NCBI RefSeq assembly: GCF_026341275.1
Contig: NZ_JAIFZO010000002.1
Coordinates: 6,602,118 to 6,666,117 of the forward strand
DNA length: 64,000 nt
DNA from: Streptomyces ortus
GTDB lineage: Bacteria > Actinomycetota > Actinomycetes > Streptomycetales > Streptomycetaceae
Reading direction: 5' to 3'
Part shown: positions 7,237 to 16,274 of the stretch, piece by piece
Layout of the letters: each line of letters opens with the position of its first letter
Numbering within the stretch: position 1 is the first letter of the stretch
Made by a program: the position numbers and the translations under genes
The notes under the pieces: generated by a model
Databases searched by the model: none
Seen by the model: only the letters and a program-made list of their open reading frames with translations
What the model was told of the DNA's origin: nothing

Positions 7237-10155
7237 ATGAGCGCGTCTGCACGTACGAGTACGAGTACGAGTACGAGTACGAGTACGAGTACGGGTGAGG
7301 GGACGAGCGCGGGCGAGCCGCCTGCCGAGGCCGGCCCCGGCGCCGCTCCGAAGGCCGAGGTGTCCCCCCGGCTGGCCGCCGTGTTCCTGCCCGCCGCGCT
7401 GCCCCGCGGTGGACGGATGGCCTTCTGGGACCCGGACGGCGACCTCCCGCTCCCCGCGCCGGACACCGAGCTCACGGTCGTACGGCGGCACGGTACGGGT
7501 GCGCGACGGCACCCGGTGCCCGCGCTGACCATGCCGGTCACCGACGCCCTGCCGCTCCTGGTACGGGCCAGGCGCGACCCCGCCGCGCATCCCGCCACGG
7601 CCTGCTGGGGAGCCGCGGCCCTGCACGCGCTGCGGCTCGTCGCGCGCGGCCGGCTGCTGCCCGGTCTGACACCCGAGGGGTTCGACGCGTGGCGTGCGGG
7701 CCCGCTGGACCCGGCCGACATCGCCCACCTCAGGGCGATCGCCGCCGCCCTTCCGTACGAGGGACACGCCGTCCCCCTGCCGGGCCGCGGCCCGCTCAGA
7801 CTGCCCGAGCCGGAGGCGCTGACCCGCGCCTTCCTGGACGCGGTCGCCGATGCCCTGCCCCGCACCCCGGCCGCTCCGTACGCGGCGGGGAGGCCCTTCG
7901 CCGCGAGCGGGGCCCAGCGGCTGCCGGGCGCCCAGGACTGGGCGGCGGAGGTCGCCGCCGGCATGGACGCCGGAGTCCGGATCTCCCTGCGTCTCGACCT
8001 GTCCGCGCACGAGCTCTTCGACGACAGCGAGGGCGCGCGGCGGGCGGGCGCGGCCGTCGTCCAGGTGCACAGCCTCGCCGACCCCACCCTCGTCGCCGAC
8101 GCGGCGGCCCTGTGGGCAGGTACCGCGGACGCCACGTTCGGCCCGCGCGCCCGGGTCGACGCGGCCCTGGCGGTGCGCCGCGCCGCCCGCGTCTGGCCGC
8201 CCCTGGACCGGCTGTCCGCGCAGGACGTGCCGGACGTACTGGCCCTGTCCGAGGACGAACTCTCCGACCTGCTCGGGGTGGCCGCCACCCGCCTCGGCGC
8301 CGCAGGGGTCGCCGTCCACTGGCCGCGCGACCTCGCCCAGGACCTGAGCGCGTCCGCCATCGTCCGCCCCGCCCCGGGCTCGGCCACGGACGGGACGGGC
8401 TTCTTCGAGAGCGAGGAACTGCTCCAGTTCCGCTGGCAGTTGGCGCTGGGCGGCGACCCCCTCAGCGAGGCCGAGATGGACGCCCTCGCGGAAGCGCACC
8501 GCCCCGTCGTCCGACTGCGGGACCAGTGGGTGCTCGTCGATCCGGCCCTGGTCCGCAAGGCCCGCAAGCGCGAACTGGGCCTGCTCGACCCGGTGGACGC
8601 CCTCTCCGCGGCCCTCAGCGGCAGCGTGGAGGTCGATGGGGAGAGCGTAGAGGCCGTGCCCGTCGGCGCGCTCGCCGCGCTGCGCGACCGCCTGACGGCC
8701 GGACTGCTGCCCGCCGAACCGCCGCCCGGTCTGCGGGCGACCCTCCGCGACTACCAACTGCGCGGGCTGGCCTGGCTCGACCTGATGACCTCGCTCGGCC
8801 TCGGCGGCTGCCTCGCCGACGACATGGGACTCGGCAAGACCATCACCGTCATCGCCCTCCACCTGAAGCGGGCGCGCACCGAGCCGACCCTCGTGATCTG
8901 CCCCGCCTCGCTGCTCGGCAACTGGCAGCGGGAGATCGAGCGCTTCGCGCCCGGCGTGCCCGTGCGCCGCTTCCACGGACCGGACCGCTCCCTGACGGAC
9001 ATGGCGGGCGGCTTCGTCCTGACCACCTACGGGACGATGCGTTCGACGGCACCGCTGCTGGCCCAGCAGACCTGGGGCATGGTCGTCGCGGACGAGGCCC
9101 AGCACGTGAAGAACCCGTACTCGGCGACGGCCAAGGCCCTGCGGACGATCTCCGCACCGGCCAGGGTCGCCCTGAGCGGGACCCCGGTGGAGAACAACCT
9201 CTCCGAGCTGTGGGCCCTGCTCGACTGGACGACCCCGGGGCTCCTCGGCCCGCTGAAGTCCTTCCGCGCCCGGCACGCGCGAGCCGTGGAGAACGGCGAG
9301 GACGAGGAGGCCGTGGCCCGCCTCGCCCGGCTGATCCGGCCCTTCCTCCTTCGGCGCAAGAAGTCCGACCCGGGGATCGTCCCCGAACTGCCGCCCAAGA
9401 CGGAGACGGACCACCCCGTCCCCCTCAGCCGCGAACAGGCCTCCCTGTACGAGGCCGTGGTGCGCGAGTCGATGCTCGCCATCGAGACCACGCAGGGCAT
9501 CGCCAGGCGGGGCCTCGTCCTCAAGCTCCTCACCGCGCTCAAACAGATCTGCGACCACCCGGCGCTGTATCTGAAGGAGGAACCGGACGGACTCCCCAGC
9601 GGCTCGGGCGCGGCTCGCCAGGCCGCCCGTTCCGGCAAACTGGCCCTGCTGGACGAGTTGTTGGACACGCTGCTCGCCGAGGACGGCTCGGCCCTCGTCT
9701 TCACCCAGTACGTGGGGATGGCCCGGCTGATCACGAACCACCTCGCGGCGCGCGCGGTCCCGGTCGAACTGCTCCACGGGGGTACGCCGGTGCCGGAGCG
9801 CGAACAGATGGTGGACCGGTTCCAGAGCGGGGCGACGCCGATCCTCATCCTGTCCCTGAAGGCGGCCGGCACCGGTCTCAACCTCACGCGCGCGGGCCAC
9901 GTCATCCACTTCGACCGCTGGTGGAACCCTGCCGTCGAGGAACAGGCCACCGACCGCGCCTACCGCATCGGCCAGACCCAGCCCGTCCAGGTGCACCGCC
10001 TCATCACAGAGGGCACCGTCGAGGACCGCATCGCCGACATGCTCGCCTCCAAGCGGGCCCTGGCGGACGCGATCCTCGGCTCCGGCGAGGCGTCCCTGAC
10101 GGAACTGACCGACCGGGACCTGTCCGACCTGGTGTCACTGCGGAGGTCCACGTGA
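7237..10155 (+). CDS. SNF2 family DNA helicase/ATPase
   Basis: A 972-residue Swi2/Snf2-type ATPase. The first ~480 residues form the SNF2-associated N-terminal region common in bacterial members. The motor follows: Walker A DDMGLGKTITVI (~residue 527), Walker B DEAQHVKN (~618), motif III SGTPVENNLSELWALLDW, and lobe 2 with LVFTQYVGMARL and DRAYRIGQTQPVQVHRL. The family translocates on DNA and remodels protein-DNA complexes. ATG 7237 has GGAGG 11 bp upstream, better placed than the in-frame GTG at 7225. An uninterrupted Thr-Ser repeat follows the start. The stop overlaps the ATG of the SWIM gene. Confidence 0.95.
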   Translation: MSASARTSTSTSTSTSTSTGEGTSAGEPPAEAGPGAAPKAEVSPRLAAVFLPAALPRGGRMAFWDPDGDLPLPAPDTELTVVRRHGTGARRHPVPALTMPVTDALPLLVRARRDPAAHPATACWGAAALHALRLVARGRLLPGLTPEGFDAWRAGPLDPADIAHLRAIAAALPYEGHAVPLPGRGPLRLPEPEALTRAFLDAVADALPRTPAAPYAAGRPFAASGAQRLPGAQDWAAEVAAGMDAGVRISLRLDLSAHELFDDSEGARRAGAAVVQVHSLADPTLVADAAALWAGTADATFGPRARVDAALAVRRAARVWPPLDRLSAQDVPDVLALSEDELSDLLGVAATRLGAAGVAVHWPRDLAQDLSASAIVRPAPGSATDGTGFFESEELLQFRWQLALGGDPLSEAEMDALAEAHRPVVRLRDQWVLVDPALVRKARKRELGLLDPVDALSAALSGSVEVDGESVEAVPVGALAALRDRLTAGLLPAEPPPGLRATLRDYQLRGLAWLDLMTSLGLGGCLADDMGLGKTITVIALHLKRARTEPTLVICPASLLGNWQREIERFAPGVPVRRFHGPDRSLTDMAGGFVLTTYGTMRSTAPLLAQQTWGMVVADEAQHVKNPYSATAKALRTISAPARVALSGTPVENNLSELWALLDWTTPGLLGPLKSFRARHARAVENGEDEEAVARLARLIRPFLLRRKKSDPGIVPELPPKTETDHPVPLSREQASLYEAVVRESMLAIETTQGIARRGLVLKLLTALKQICDHPALYLKEEPDGLPSGSGAARQAARSGKLALLDELLDTLLAEDGSALVFTQYVGMARLITNHLAARAVPVELLHGGTPVPEREQMVDRFQSGATPILILSLKAAGTGLNLTRAGHVIHFDRWWNPAVEEQATDRAYRIGQTQPVQVHRLITEGTVEDRIADMLASKRALADAILGSGEASLTELTDRDLSDLVSLRRST
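7255..7290 (+). repeat. Hexanucleotide microsatellite (ACGAGT)6 inside the helicase gene
   Basis: Six perfect ACGAGT units followed by ACGGGT encode (Thr-Ser)6-Thr-Gly at residues 7-20 of the helicase. The unit equals two codons, so slippage would change tail length without breaking the frame. AGT is a rare serine codon in high-GC Streptomyces, so the tract stands out from the surrounding codon use. Confidence 0.9.
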
Positions 10156-12821
10156 TGTCTCCGACGGATCAGCCGGGTACGGAGGGCGAGCGCCCGCCGG
10201 ACACGTCGCGTGCGACGACGGACGAGCGGACGCCGGGAGCGTCCGGCGCGGAAGGCCGGGCCGCGGACGACGAGGGAACGCCCCCAGCCGACGTCCACGC
10301 CGACGCCCAAGTCGACGTGCCGTCCTCGGCGCACAGCCCCCGCCCGGCGGCCGGTGGGACGCGCCCTGCCGACGCGGCCCGACGGGCTCTACGGGAAGCC
10401 CGCCGAGCTGAGGCGGCCTCGCAGGAACCTGTTCCGGCTCCCCAGCCGCCCGGCACGAGCCCGGCCTCCAAGGCGGCGCCCCCGGCGGTCGTGCACCCGA
10501 CCAGGCGCCGACCCACTGAGGGAACCGCGCCACCGTCCGGGCCCCGGCCGGCCTCGTCCGGGCCTCGTCCGGGCGACGCCGCGCGCGCGGCCATTCGCCG
10601 GGCGGCGGACCGCAGCGGGGGTGCCGCCGCGACGGAGCCCGAGGGCGAGGGCCAGGGTGAGGGCCAGGGCGGCTCACCGGGCTACTTGGCCGCCACCCAG
10701 CCGAACCCACGCGGCACCCGCCCGCTCTCCGCCGCAACGGAATCCCCCGACGGGCCCTCCGACGTGACGGCCTCGCGCCGGGCCACGAGGGCGTCCGGCG
10801 TGACGGGGTCGGGGGCGCCCACGGGAGACTCCGGCGTGACGGTGGCGGGGCTGTCCGGCAGGGCCTCCGACGCGTCGGCGACGGAATCGGCCGAAGGCAG
10901 TTCCGACGAGGTCTCGATCTCCGGGTCGACCGCGGCCGAACCGGAGACCGACGGTTCTTCCGGGGCCTCGCGTCCCGGCGACGTGGCCCGGGAGGCCTTG
11001 CGGGCCGCGCGCAGCCAGGCCGAGCGGGAGCGAACCGCCGCGCAGGACAAGGGGATTGGGGCGTCCCGGAAGCGGCGCGGGGGTAGCGCGGTCACCGCCG
11101 TCGGCCCTCGTCCCGCCGGCCCTCGTCCCGCCGGGCCGAGCCGCGAGGCGGCGGCCCAGGTCAGGGAACTGGCCGCGATGCTGGGCAACAGCCTCGACCT
11201 GTCGTCCCGGCTGGACAGGGAGGAACAGGCGGACGAGTCCGACACCGGGCCCAACCCCACCCGCCCGGCGACCACTTCGGCCCCCGGCATGAGAGAGGGC
11301 ACAGACGACGGCGAGGGCACGGGCGACGGCGCTGACACGGGCACGGGCACGAATGCCGGAGCAGGCACGGGCACGAACGCCGGAGCAGATGTCGGCGCCG
11401 GTCTCGGCGCCGACCCCGCACCCGGCGGTGCCGACGCCGCTCACGCCCGTGTTCATCCCGAGCCCGTCCCCGGCGTTTCCGGCATCCCCGTCCCCGGTGT
11501 CTCCGCCGACCCCCCGGCCGCCGCACAGCGCAGCGCCCCGGTGGCGGGCCGTTCCATGGCAGCCCCCGCCCGGGACGGGGAGCTGCGGCGTACGTTCCCG
11601 CCGCCGCCCCCGGCGCGCACACCGCGCGCGAGTGGGTTCGCCGAGACCTGGTGGGGCAACGCGTGGGTCGCCGCGCTGGAGGAGATGGCGCTCGACGCGG
11701 CGCGGCTCGGGCGCGGCAAGGCGTACGCGGGCGAGGGGCACGTCGACGCCGTCACAGTCACGCCCGGGCTCGTACTCGCCTACGTGCACGGCAGCCGCCC
11801 GCGGCCCTACCGCGTACAGATCCGGATGCGTACGCTCCCGGACGACGACTGGGAACGCTTCCTGGACGCCGCCGCCGAACGCCCCTCCCACATCGCCGCG
11901 TTGCTCGACAAGGAGCTGCCCCAGGCCCTCGCCGACTGCGGAGTGGAACTGCTCCCCGGCCCCGGCGACCTCGTCCCGCGCTGCAGTTGCCCCGACTCCG
12001 GCCATCCCTGCAAGCACGCGGCGGCCCTCTGCTATCAGACCGCGCGGCTGCTGGACGAGGACCCGTTCGTCCTCCTCCTGTTGCGCGGCCGGGGCGAGCG
12101 CGAACTGCTGGACGAACTGTCCCGGCGCAACGCCACCCTGGCCGCCCGCTCGGCCCGCGCCGCCGAGGAACCGGCGCTTCCCGGAGTCCCGGCCCGCGAG
12201 GCGGTCGAGCGCCGCGTACGGGCGCCCCTGCCCGCCCCGCTGCCACCGCCCGCGCATCCGGAGCAGCCCCCGGCCTACCCGGCCTCGCCCGGCGGCCCCG
12301 ACCCGTTCGCGCTGGACCAGTTGGCCACCGACGCCGCCGCCCGCGCGCACGCCCTGCTCACCACCGGCCGCGACCCCCTCGCCGAGCTGACGCTCTGGCA
12401 GGACGCCGTCCGGCTCGCCGCCACCCGTCCGGGTTCCGGCCTCACGGCCACCACCCGCGCCCTCTACGCCGACCTGGCTACCGCCACGCGTCGCACCCCG
12501 GCGGACCTCGCCCGCGCGGTCGCCGCCTGGCGTCAGGGCGGACTCGAAGGGCTCGCCGTCCTCGAAGAGGCCTGGGACCCTCCGGCGGGCCGTTTCGACC
12601 GGGCCCGCCCACTGCTCCTCGCGGCCGACTTCCCCGCCTTCCGGCCCTGGCACAACCACCTCACCCACCCCCACGGCCACATACAGCTCCGCCTGGGCCA
12701 CGACGGCCTCTGGTACGCCTACGAGTCGGAGCCGGGCCACGACGACTGGTGGCCCCGGGGCACCCCCGACCTGGATCCGGTAGGCGCCCTCACCGGCCTG
12801 GGCTCGCCGACCGACGTCTGA
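10155..12821 (+). CDS. SWIM zinc-finger protein paired with SNF2 helicase
   Basis: An 888-residue protein whose ATG (10155) shares its A with the helicase TGA stop; GTG 10152 is an alternative. The first ~470 residues are low-complexity (Ala/Gly/Pro/Thr/Asp, with GTGTNAGA-type repeats) and probably disordered. A conserved core starts near residue 495 (FAETWWGNAWVAALE), followed by the SWIM motif RCSCPDSGHPCKHAAAL with Cys610, Cys612, Cys619 and His621. SWIM domains bind zinc and are known partners of bacterial SWI2/SNF2 ATPases, in DNA or protein binding. A helical C-terminal region follows. Coupling to the helicase implies one complex acting on DNA. Confidence 0.9.
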   Translation: MSPTDQPGTEGERPPDTSRATTDERTPGASGAEGRAADDEGTPPADVHADAQVDVPSSAHSPRPAAGGTRPADAARRALREARRAEAASQEPVPAPQPPGTSPASKAAPPAVVHPTRRRPTEGTAPPSGPRPASSGPRPGDAARAAIRRAADRSGGAAATEPEGEGQGEGQGGSPGYLAATQPNPRGTRPLSAATESPDGPSDVTASRRATRASGVTGSGAPTGDSGVTVAGLSGRASDASATESAEGSSDEVSISGSTAAEPETDGSSGASRPGDVAREALRAARSQAERERTAAQDKGIGASRKRRGGSAVTAVGPRPAGPRPAGPSREAAAQVRELAAMLGNSLDLSSRLDREEQADESDTGPNPTRPATTSAPGMREGTDDGEGTGDGADTGTGTNAGAGTGTNAGADVGAGLGADPAPGGADAAHARVHPEPVPGVSGIPVPGVSADPPAAAQRSAPVAGRSMAAPARDGELRRTFPPPPPARTPRASGFAETWWGNAWVAALEEMALDAARLGRGKAYAGEGHVDAVTVTPGLVLAYVHGSRPRPYRVQIRMRTLPDDDWERFLDAAAERPSHIAALLDKELPQALADCGVELLPGPGDLVPRCSCPDSGHPCKHAAALCYQTARLLDEDPFVLLLLRGRGERELLDELSRRNATLAARSARAAEEPALPGVPAREAVERRVRAPLPAPLPPPAHPEQPPAYPASPGGPDPFALDQLATDAAARAHALLTTGRDPLAELTLWQDAVRLAATRPGSGLTATTRALYADLATATRRTPADLARAVAAWRQGGLEGLAVLEEAWDPPAGRFDRARPLLLAADFPAFRPWHNHLTHPHGHIQLRLGHDGLWYAYESEPGHDDWWPRGTPDLDPVGALTGLGSPTDV

Positions 12822-12881
12822 GCCCGCCCGACTCCCGTGATTCCTGGGCGAGTCGGCGCGCTGCCTCGTACCATGGCGCCC

Positions 12882-12947
12882 ATGATCCTCAGCCCCTCCG
12901 GCCCCGACCCGCGGTTCCGCGTGCGCACGCCGCACGGCTGTTGTTGA
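12882..12947 (+). CDS. Possible leaderless 21-codon upstream peptide ending His-Gly-Cys-Cys
   Basis: In the 293-bp gap before the molybdenum oxidoreductase, an ATG at 12882 opens 21 codons that end CAC GGC TGT TGT TGA. A -10-like TACCAT lies at 12870-12875, six bases before the ATG, the spacing of leaderless Streptomyces transcripts. I see no convincing -35 box or Shine-Dalgarno sequence. Short upstream ORFs ending in Cys runs act as cysteine-responsive attenuators in some actinobacteria, and a sulfite-oxidase-like gene downstream fits. The peptide does not have the HVDL core that I recall from common Streptomyces leader peptides, and I found no clear attenuator hairpin. Speculative. Confidence 0.3.
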   Translation: MILSPSGPDPRFRVRTPHGCC

Positions 12948-13114
12948 TCCTCACCGAGCCCGTAACCGCGCTCCCGGCCGCACCCCTTGTCCCGCGGCGC
13001 ACCCCCAGGCCCGAAGGCCCGGCGAGTTCTGCCGTACCCGTGGGCCCGCGGCCACCCCACCGCCTCCCCACCCGTGCCCGTGCCCGTGCACCTCCGACAG
13101 GCAGGAGTCCACCC

Positions 13115-14499
13115 ATGCCCCGTAACAACTCCCGTGCCCATTCCCGTATCCGTACCGGTGCGCACGACGGCGAGTCCGTCTACGACCGTCGCCGACTCCG
13201 TCAGTGGCTCGCGGGCGAAGCCCGGGCCGACGGCGTCGAACGGCGCGACATGCTCCGTCTGCTGGCCGCCGCCGGACTGGCCACCGCGGCCACCGCGACC
13301 TCCGCCGGTATCGCCGCACCGGCCCTGGCCGCTTCCGGAACAGCCACCGGAACAGCCACCGGAGCCGCCACCGGGACAGCGACCGTGACCACCGACCGCG
13401 CGTCGGCCGCCGCGGTCCCCGGGATAGTCAAGCCGCTTCCCGACGCCTGGTTCACCTCCCGGGGTACGAACGCCGAGACCAGGTTCGAGGCGCTGGCCGG
13501 CACCGGCCACCACACCCCCACGGACCGCTTCTTCGTCCGCAACCACACCGCCACCCCGTCCTGGACGCGCACGCCTGGAGTGTCTCCGTATGGGGCGACG
13601 GCCTCGCGGGCGGCGGGTCCGCCGTGTTCACGCTCGACGACCTGAAACGCCTGCCCGCCACCACCCGCAGCGCGTTCGTGGAGTGCGCGGGCAACGGCCG
13701 CAGCTTCTTCACGACACAGCAGGGCCAGACCGTGTCCGGCACGGCGTGGACGCTGGGCGCGATCGGCGTGGCCCGCTGGCGCGGTGTCCGGCTCGGCGAG
13801 GTGCTGCGCCGGGCGGGGCTGAGCCGTGGCGCGGTGGATGTCCTGCCCCGCGGCCTGGACGCCGACTACGTCACGGCGGACGGCACGAACCTGGGCCGTG
13901 TCCGCCGTCCGCTGCCCCTGTCGAAGGCGCTGGACGACGTGCTGCTCGCGTACGAGATGAACGGCGAGCCGCTCCCGCCGGACCACGGCGGTCCCGTACG
14001 GGTGCTCGTGCCGTCCTGGGTCGGGATCGCGTCGATCAAGTGGGTCGGGGACATCGAGGTCTCCGCCCAGCCGCTGTACTCGCCGTGGAACACCGACTTC
14101 TACCGGCTGTTCGGCGACGAGTACCCGGCGGGAGGCGGCGCCCCGCTCAGCCGTCAGACGCTGAAGTCCGCCTTCGAACTCCCGTGGAACGCGAGCCTGG
14201 AGGCCGCCGCCGAGCACCGTCTCACCGGCCGTTCGTGGTCGGGTGCGGGCGGGGTGGCGCGCGTCGACGTGAGTACCGACGGCGGGGTGAGGTGGCGGCG
14301 CGCCCGTCTGCACGACGCCCCGCGTCGCGCCGACTGGGTCCGCTGGTCCGCCGACTGGCGTCCGACGGCCCCGGGGACGTACACGCTTCTTGCCCGCGCG
14401 ACGGACACCACGGGACGCACCCAGCCGGAGACCACCGTCCACAACACCCAGGGCTATCTCTTCGACGCGATCGTCCGTCACCCGGTCCGAGCCGTGTGA
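13115..14499 (+). pseudogene. Exported sulfite-oxidase-family molybdopterin oxidoreductase, interrupted by one frameshift
   Basis: ATG 13115 (GGAG eight bases upstream) opens a protein with a twin-arginine-type signal (RRDMLRLLAAAGLATAA, Arg43-Arg44). The N-terminal part runs in one frame to about 13553; the rest continues in another frame from HAWSVSVWG to TGA 14497-14499. Adding one C to the CCCC run at 13554-13557 would restore a ~461-residue protein. The second part has the Moco cysteine in VECAGNGRSFF and the C-terminal Mo-co dimerisation domain (VDVSTDGGVRWRRARL). The family oxidises or reduces sulfur compounds with molybdopterin outside the membrane. Both halves are otherwise intact, so this is a recent mutation or a sequencing error. 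Confidence 0.85.
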
Positions 14500-14539
14500 C
14501 TCACACCCGCCCCCCGTACCCGCGCCCCCTCGCACCCGC

Positions 14540-14757
14540 CTCGCGCAGACAAGTGAAAAGAGCGTGTGCGGGCCCGATCGCCGCGGCGGCTGCTCCCTTC
14601 GGCCGGTGGCCGGACTCGTACACCAACTTCCGTACGCGGTGTACGTGACACGGTGTACGTGTCGTACGACTACGGCCAGACCTGGAAGAAGGTCACCGTC
14701 AGGACGGCAACAAGTCGACGATCTCGATGGGACTTCGTCCCGCAAAACACCCTTCGT
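14540..14757 (+). pseudogene. Relic of an S8 subtilase gene, reduced to four short segments
   Basis: Four fragments match the intact subtilase at 24265-27582, in order. GTG 14553 onward (VKRACAGPIAAAAA) matches its signal peptide VRRACAATIATAAA, and similarity extends ~12 bp upstream of the start. It joins directly to FGRWPDSYTNFRT (intact: FGWWLDSYANFRT). After a stop at 14646-14648 comes VYVSYDYGQTWKKVTV (same in the intact protein). In another frame, DGNKSTIS matches the C-terminus. Roughly 3.1 kb is missing at three internal junctions. The rest of 14500-14899 shows nothing else. Confidence 0.8.
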
Positions 14758-14899
14758 AGGGTCCGTCTGTACGATGCTCGGGCGTCGTGCGTGACCTACC
14801 TGGCGCGAACAATGTGGCGGACCTGCTTCCAGCAGCGGAGGCATGGGGAGGTCTCGCGGGGGGTGTGTGACAGATCGTGACAGATGAAGGTGTGAACCC

Positions 14900-16198
14900 G
14901 TGACCGAAGCCATGATCAATACGCTGCAGTACCGCTTTGACGGGCCGGAGGACGCCCCCGTCCTGATCCTGGGGCCCAGCCTCGGTACCACCTGGCACAT
15001 GTGGGACCGGCAGGTCCCGGAGCTGGCCAAGCAGTGGCGGGTCTTCCGCTTCGACCTGCCCGGTCACGGCGGTGCGCCCGCGCACCCGACCGGCTCGGTC
15101 ACCGAGCTCGCCGAGCGGCTGCTCGCCACCCTCGACGGGCTCGGCGTCCAGCGGTTCGGCTACGCGGGCTGTGCGCTCGGCGGGGCGGTGGGGGCCGAAC
15201 TGGCCCTGCGCCGCCCCGAGCGCCTGGCCTCGCTCACGCTGATCGCGGCCTCCCCGCGCTTCGGCACGGCCGACGAGTTCCGGCAGCGCGGGGTGATCGT
15301 CCGGTCGAACGGCCTGGACCCCATCGCGCGGTCGTCCCCGGAGCGCTGGTTCACGACCGGGTTCGCCGCGGCGCAGCCCGCGATCACGGAGTGGGCCGTC
15401 CAGATGGTGCGCACCACCGACCCGGGCTGCTACATCGCCGCCTGCGAGGCGCTCGCCGCGTTCGACATCCGCGCCGACCTCGGCCGCATCGGTGTGCCCA
15501 CGCTCGTCCTGGTCGGTTCGGACGACCAGGTGACCGGCCCCGCCGAGGCCCGCACCCTGGTCGCCGGGATACCGGACGCCCGCCTCGCGGTCGTGCCCGG
15601 CGCCTCCCACCTGGTCCCCGTCGAGCAGCCCGCCGCGGTGACCGACCTCCTGGTGCGGCACTTCTCCACGGCCTGGCAGCAGCCCGCCTACGACTCGTCC
15701 ACCGGGCAGATGTCGGTCGTGGTCCCGCAGGCGAGCCCGGTGCTCTCCGTGCCGCAGCAGACGGCACCCGTCGCCGAGATAGCCCCCGCCCCGCAGCCCG
15801 AGGCGCTGACGGGCAGGGCCGATCCGTACGACGCGGGCATCAAGGTCCGCCGGGAGGTGCTCGGGGACGCCCATGTGGACCGGGCACTGGCCCAGGCCGA
15901 CGAGTTCTCCGGGGACTTCCAGGAGTTCATCACGCGCTACGCGTGGGGCGAGATCTGGGACCGGCCGGGCCTCGACCGGCGTTCGCGCAGCTGTGTGACC
16001 CTCACCGCCCTGGTCGCGGGCGGCCACCTCGACGAGCTGGCCTTCCACACCCGGGCCGCCCTGCGCAACGGGCTCACCCCCGTCGAGATCAAGGAAGTAC
16101 TCCTCCAGGCGGCCGTCTACTGCGGCGTACCGGCCGCGAACAGCGCATTCAAGGTGGCCCAGCAGGTCATCCGCGAGGAGACCACACCGCAGGAGTGA
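14900..16198 (+). CDS. pcaL: PcaL-like fusion: 3-oxoadipate enol-lactonase-like domain plus 4-carboxymuconolactone decarboxylase-like domain
   Basis: A 432-residue protein starting at GTG 14900 (AAGG ten bases upstream; ATG 14912 is alternative). Residues ~1-265 form an alpha/beta hydrolase with LGTTWHMWDRQ and RFDLPGHGG. Residues ~300-425 are a carboxymuconolactone-decarboxylase domain (DRRSRSCVTLTALVAGGHLDEL). PcaL proteins perform the last two ring-cleavage steps of the protocatechuate branch of the beta-ketoadipate pathway. Odd point: the nucleophile elbow reads GYAGCALGGAVG, so the usual Ser of G-x-S-x-G is Ala92, with Cys91 before it, while a likely acid (Asp208/209) and base (His237) remain. 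No other pca genes are nearby. The hydrolase half may be inactive or altered. Confidence 0.82.
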   Translation: MTEAMINTLQYRFDGPEDAPVLILGPSLGTTWHMWDRQVPELAKQWRVFRFDLPGHGGAPAHPTGSVTELAERLLATLDGLGVQRFGYAGCALGGAVGAELALRRPERLASLTLIAASPRFGTADEFRQRGVIVRSNGLDPIARSSPERWFTTGFAAAQPAITEWAVQMVRTTDPGCYIAACEALAAFDIRADLGRIGVPTLVLVGSDDQVTGPAEARTLVAGIPDARLAVVPGASHLVPVEQPAAVTDLLVRHFSTAWQQPAYDSSTGQMSVVVPQASPVLSVPQQTAPVAEIAPAPQPEALTGRADPYDAGIKVRREVLGDAHVDRALAQADEFSGDFQEFITRYAWGEIWDRPGLDRRSRSCVTLTALVAGGHLDELAFHTRAALRNGLTPVEIKEVLLQAAVYCGVPAANSAFKVAQQVIREETTPQE

Positions 16199-16274
16199 GC
16201 GGCGCGAAAGGGGCCCCTCGGGTGGGCCGGCGCCGACGGGCGGAGGCAGGATGGACAGCATGGAGGCTACGAAC

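Noticed and set aside
7689..12821. A 1710-codon open frame running through the helicase gene into the SWIM gene
   Set aside because: Its first ~820 codons are the wrong frame of the SNF2 gene, Arg/Pro/Gly-rich with no domain. Only the part from 10155 is a gene.
10674..12935. A 753-codon minus-strand frame opposite the SWIM gene
   Set aside because: Antisense shadow: low-complexity Gly/Arg/Val sequence, no domain, no ribosome site.
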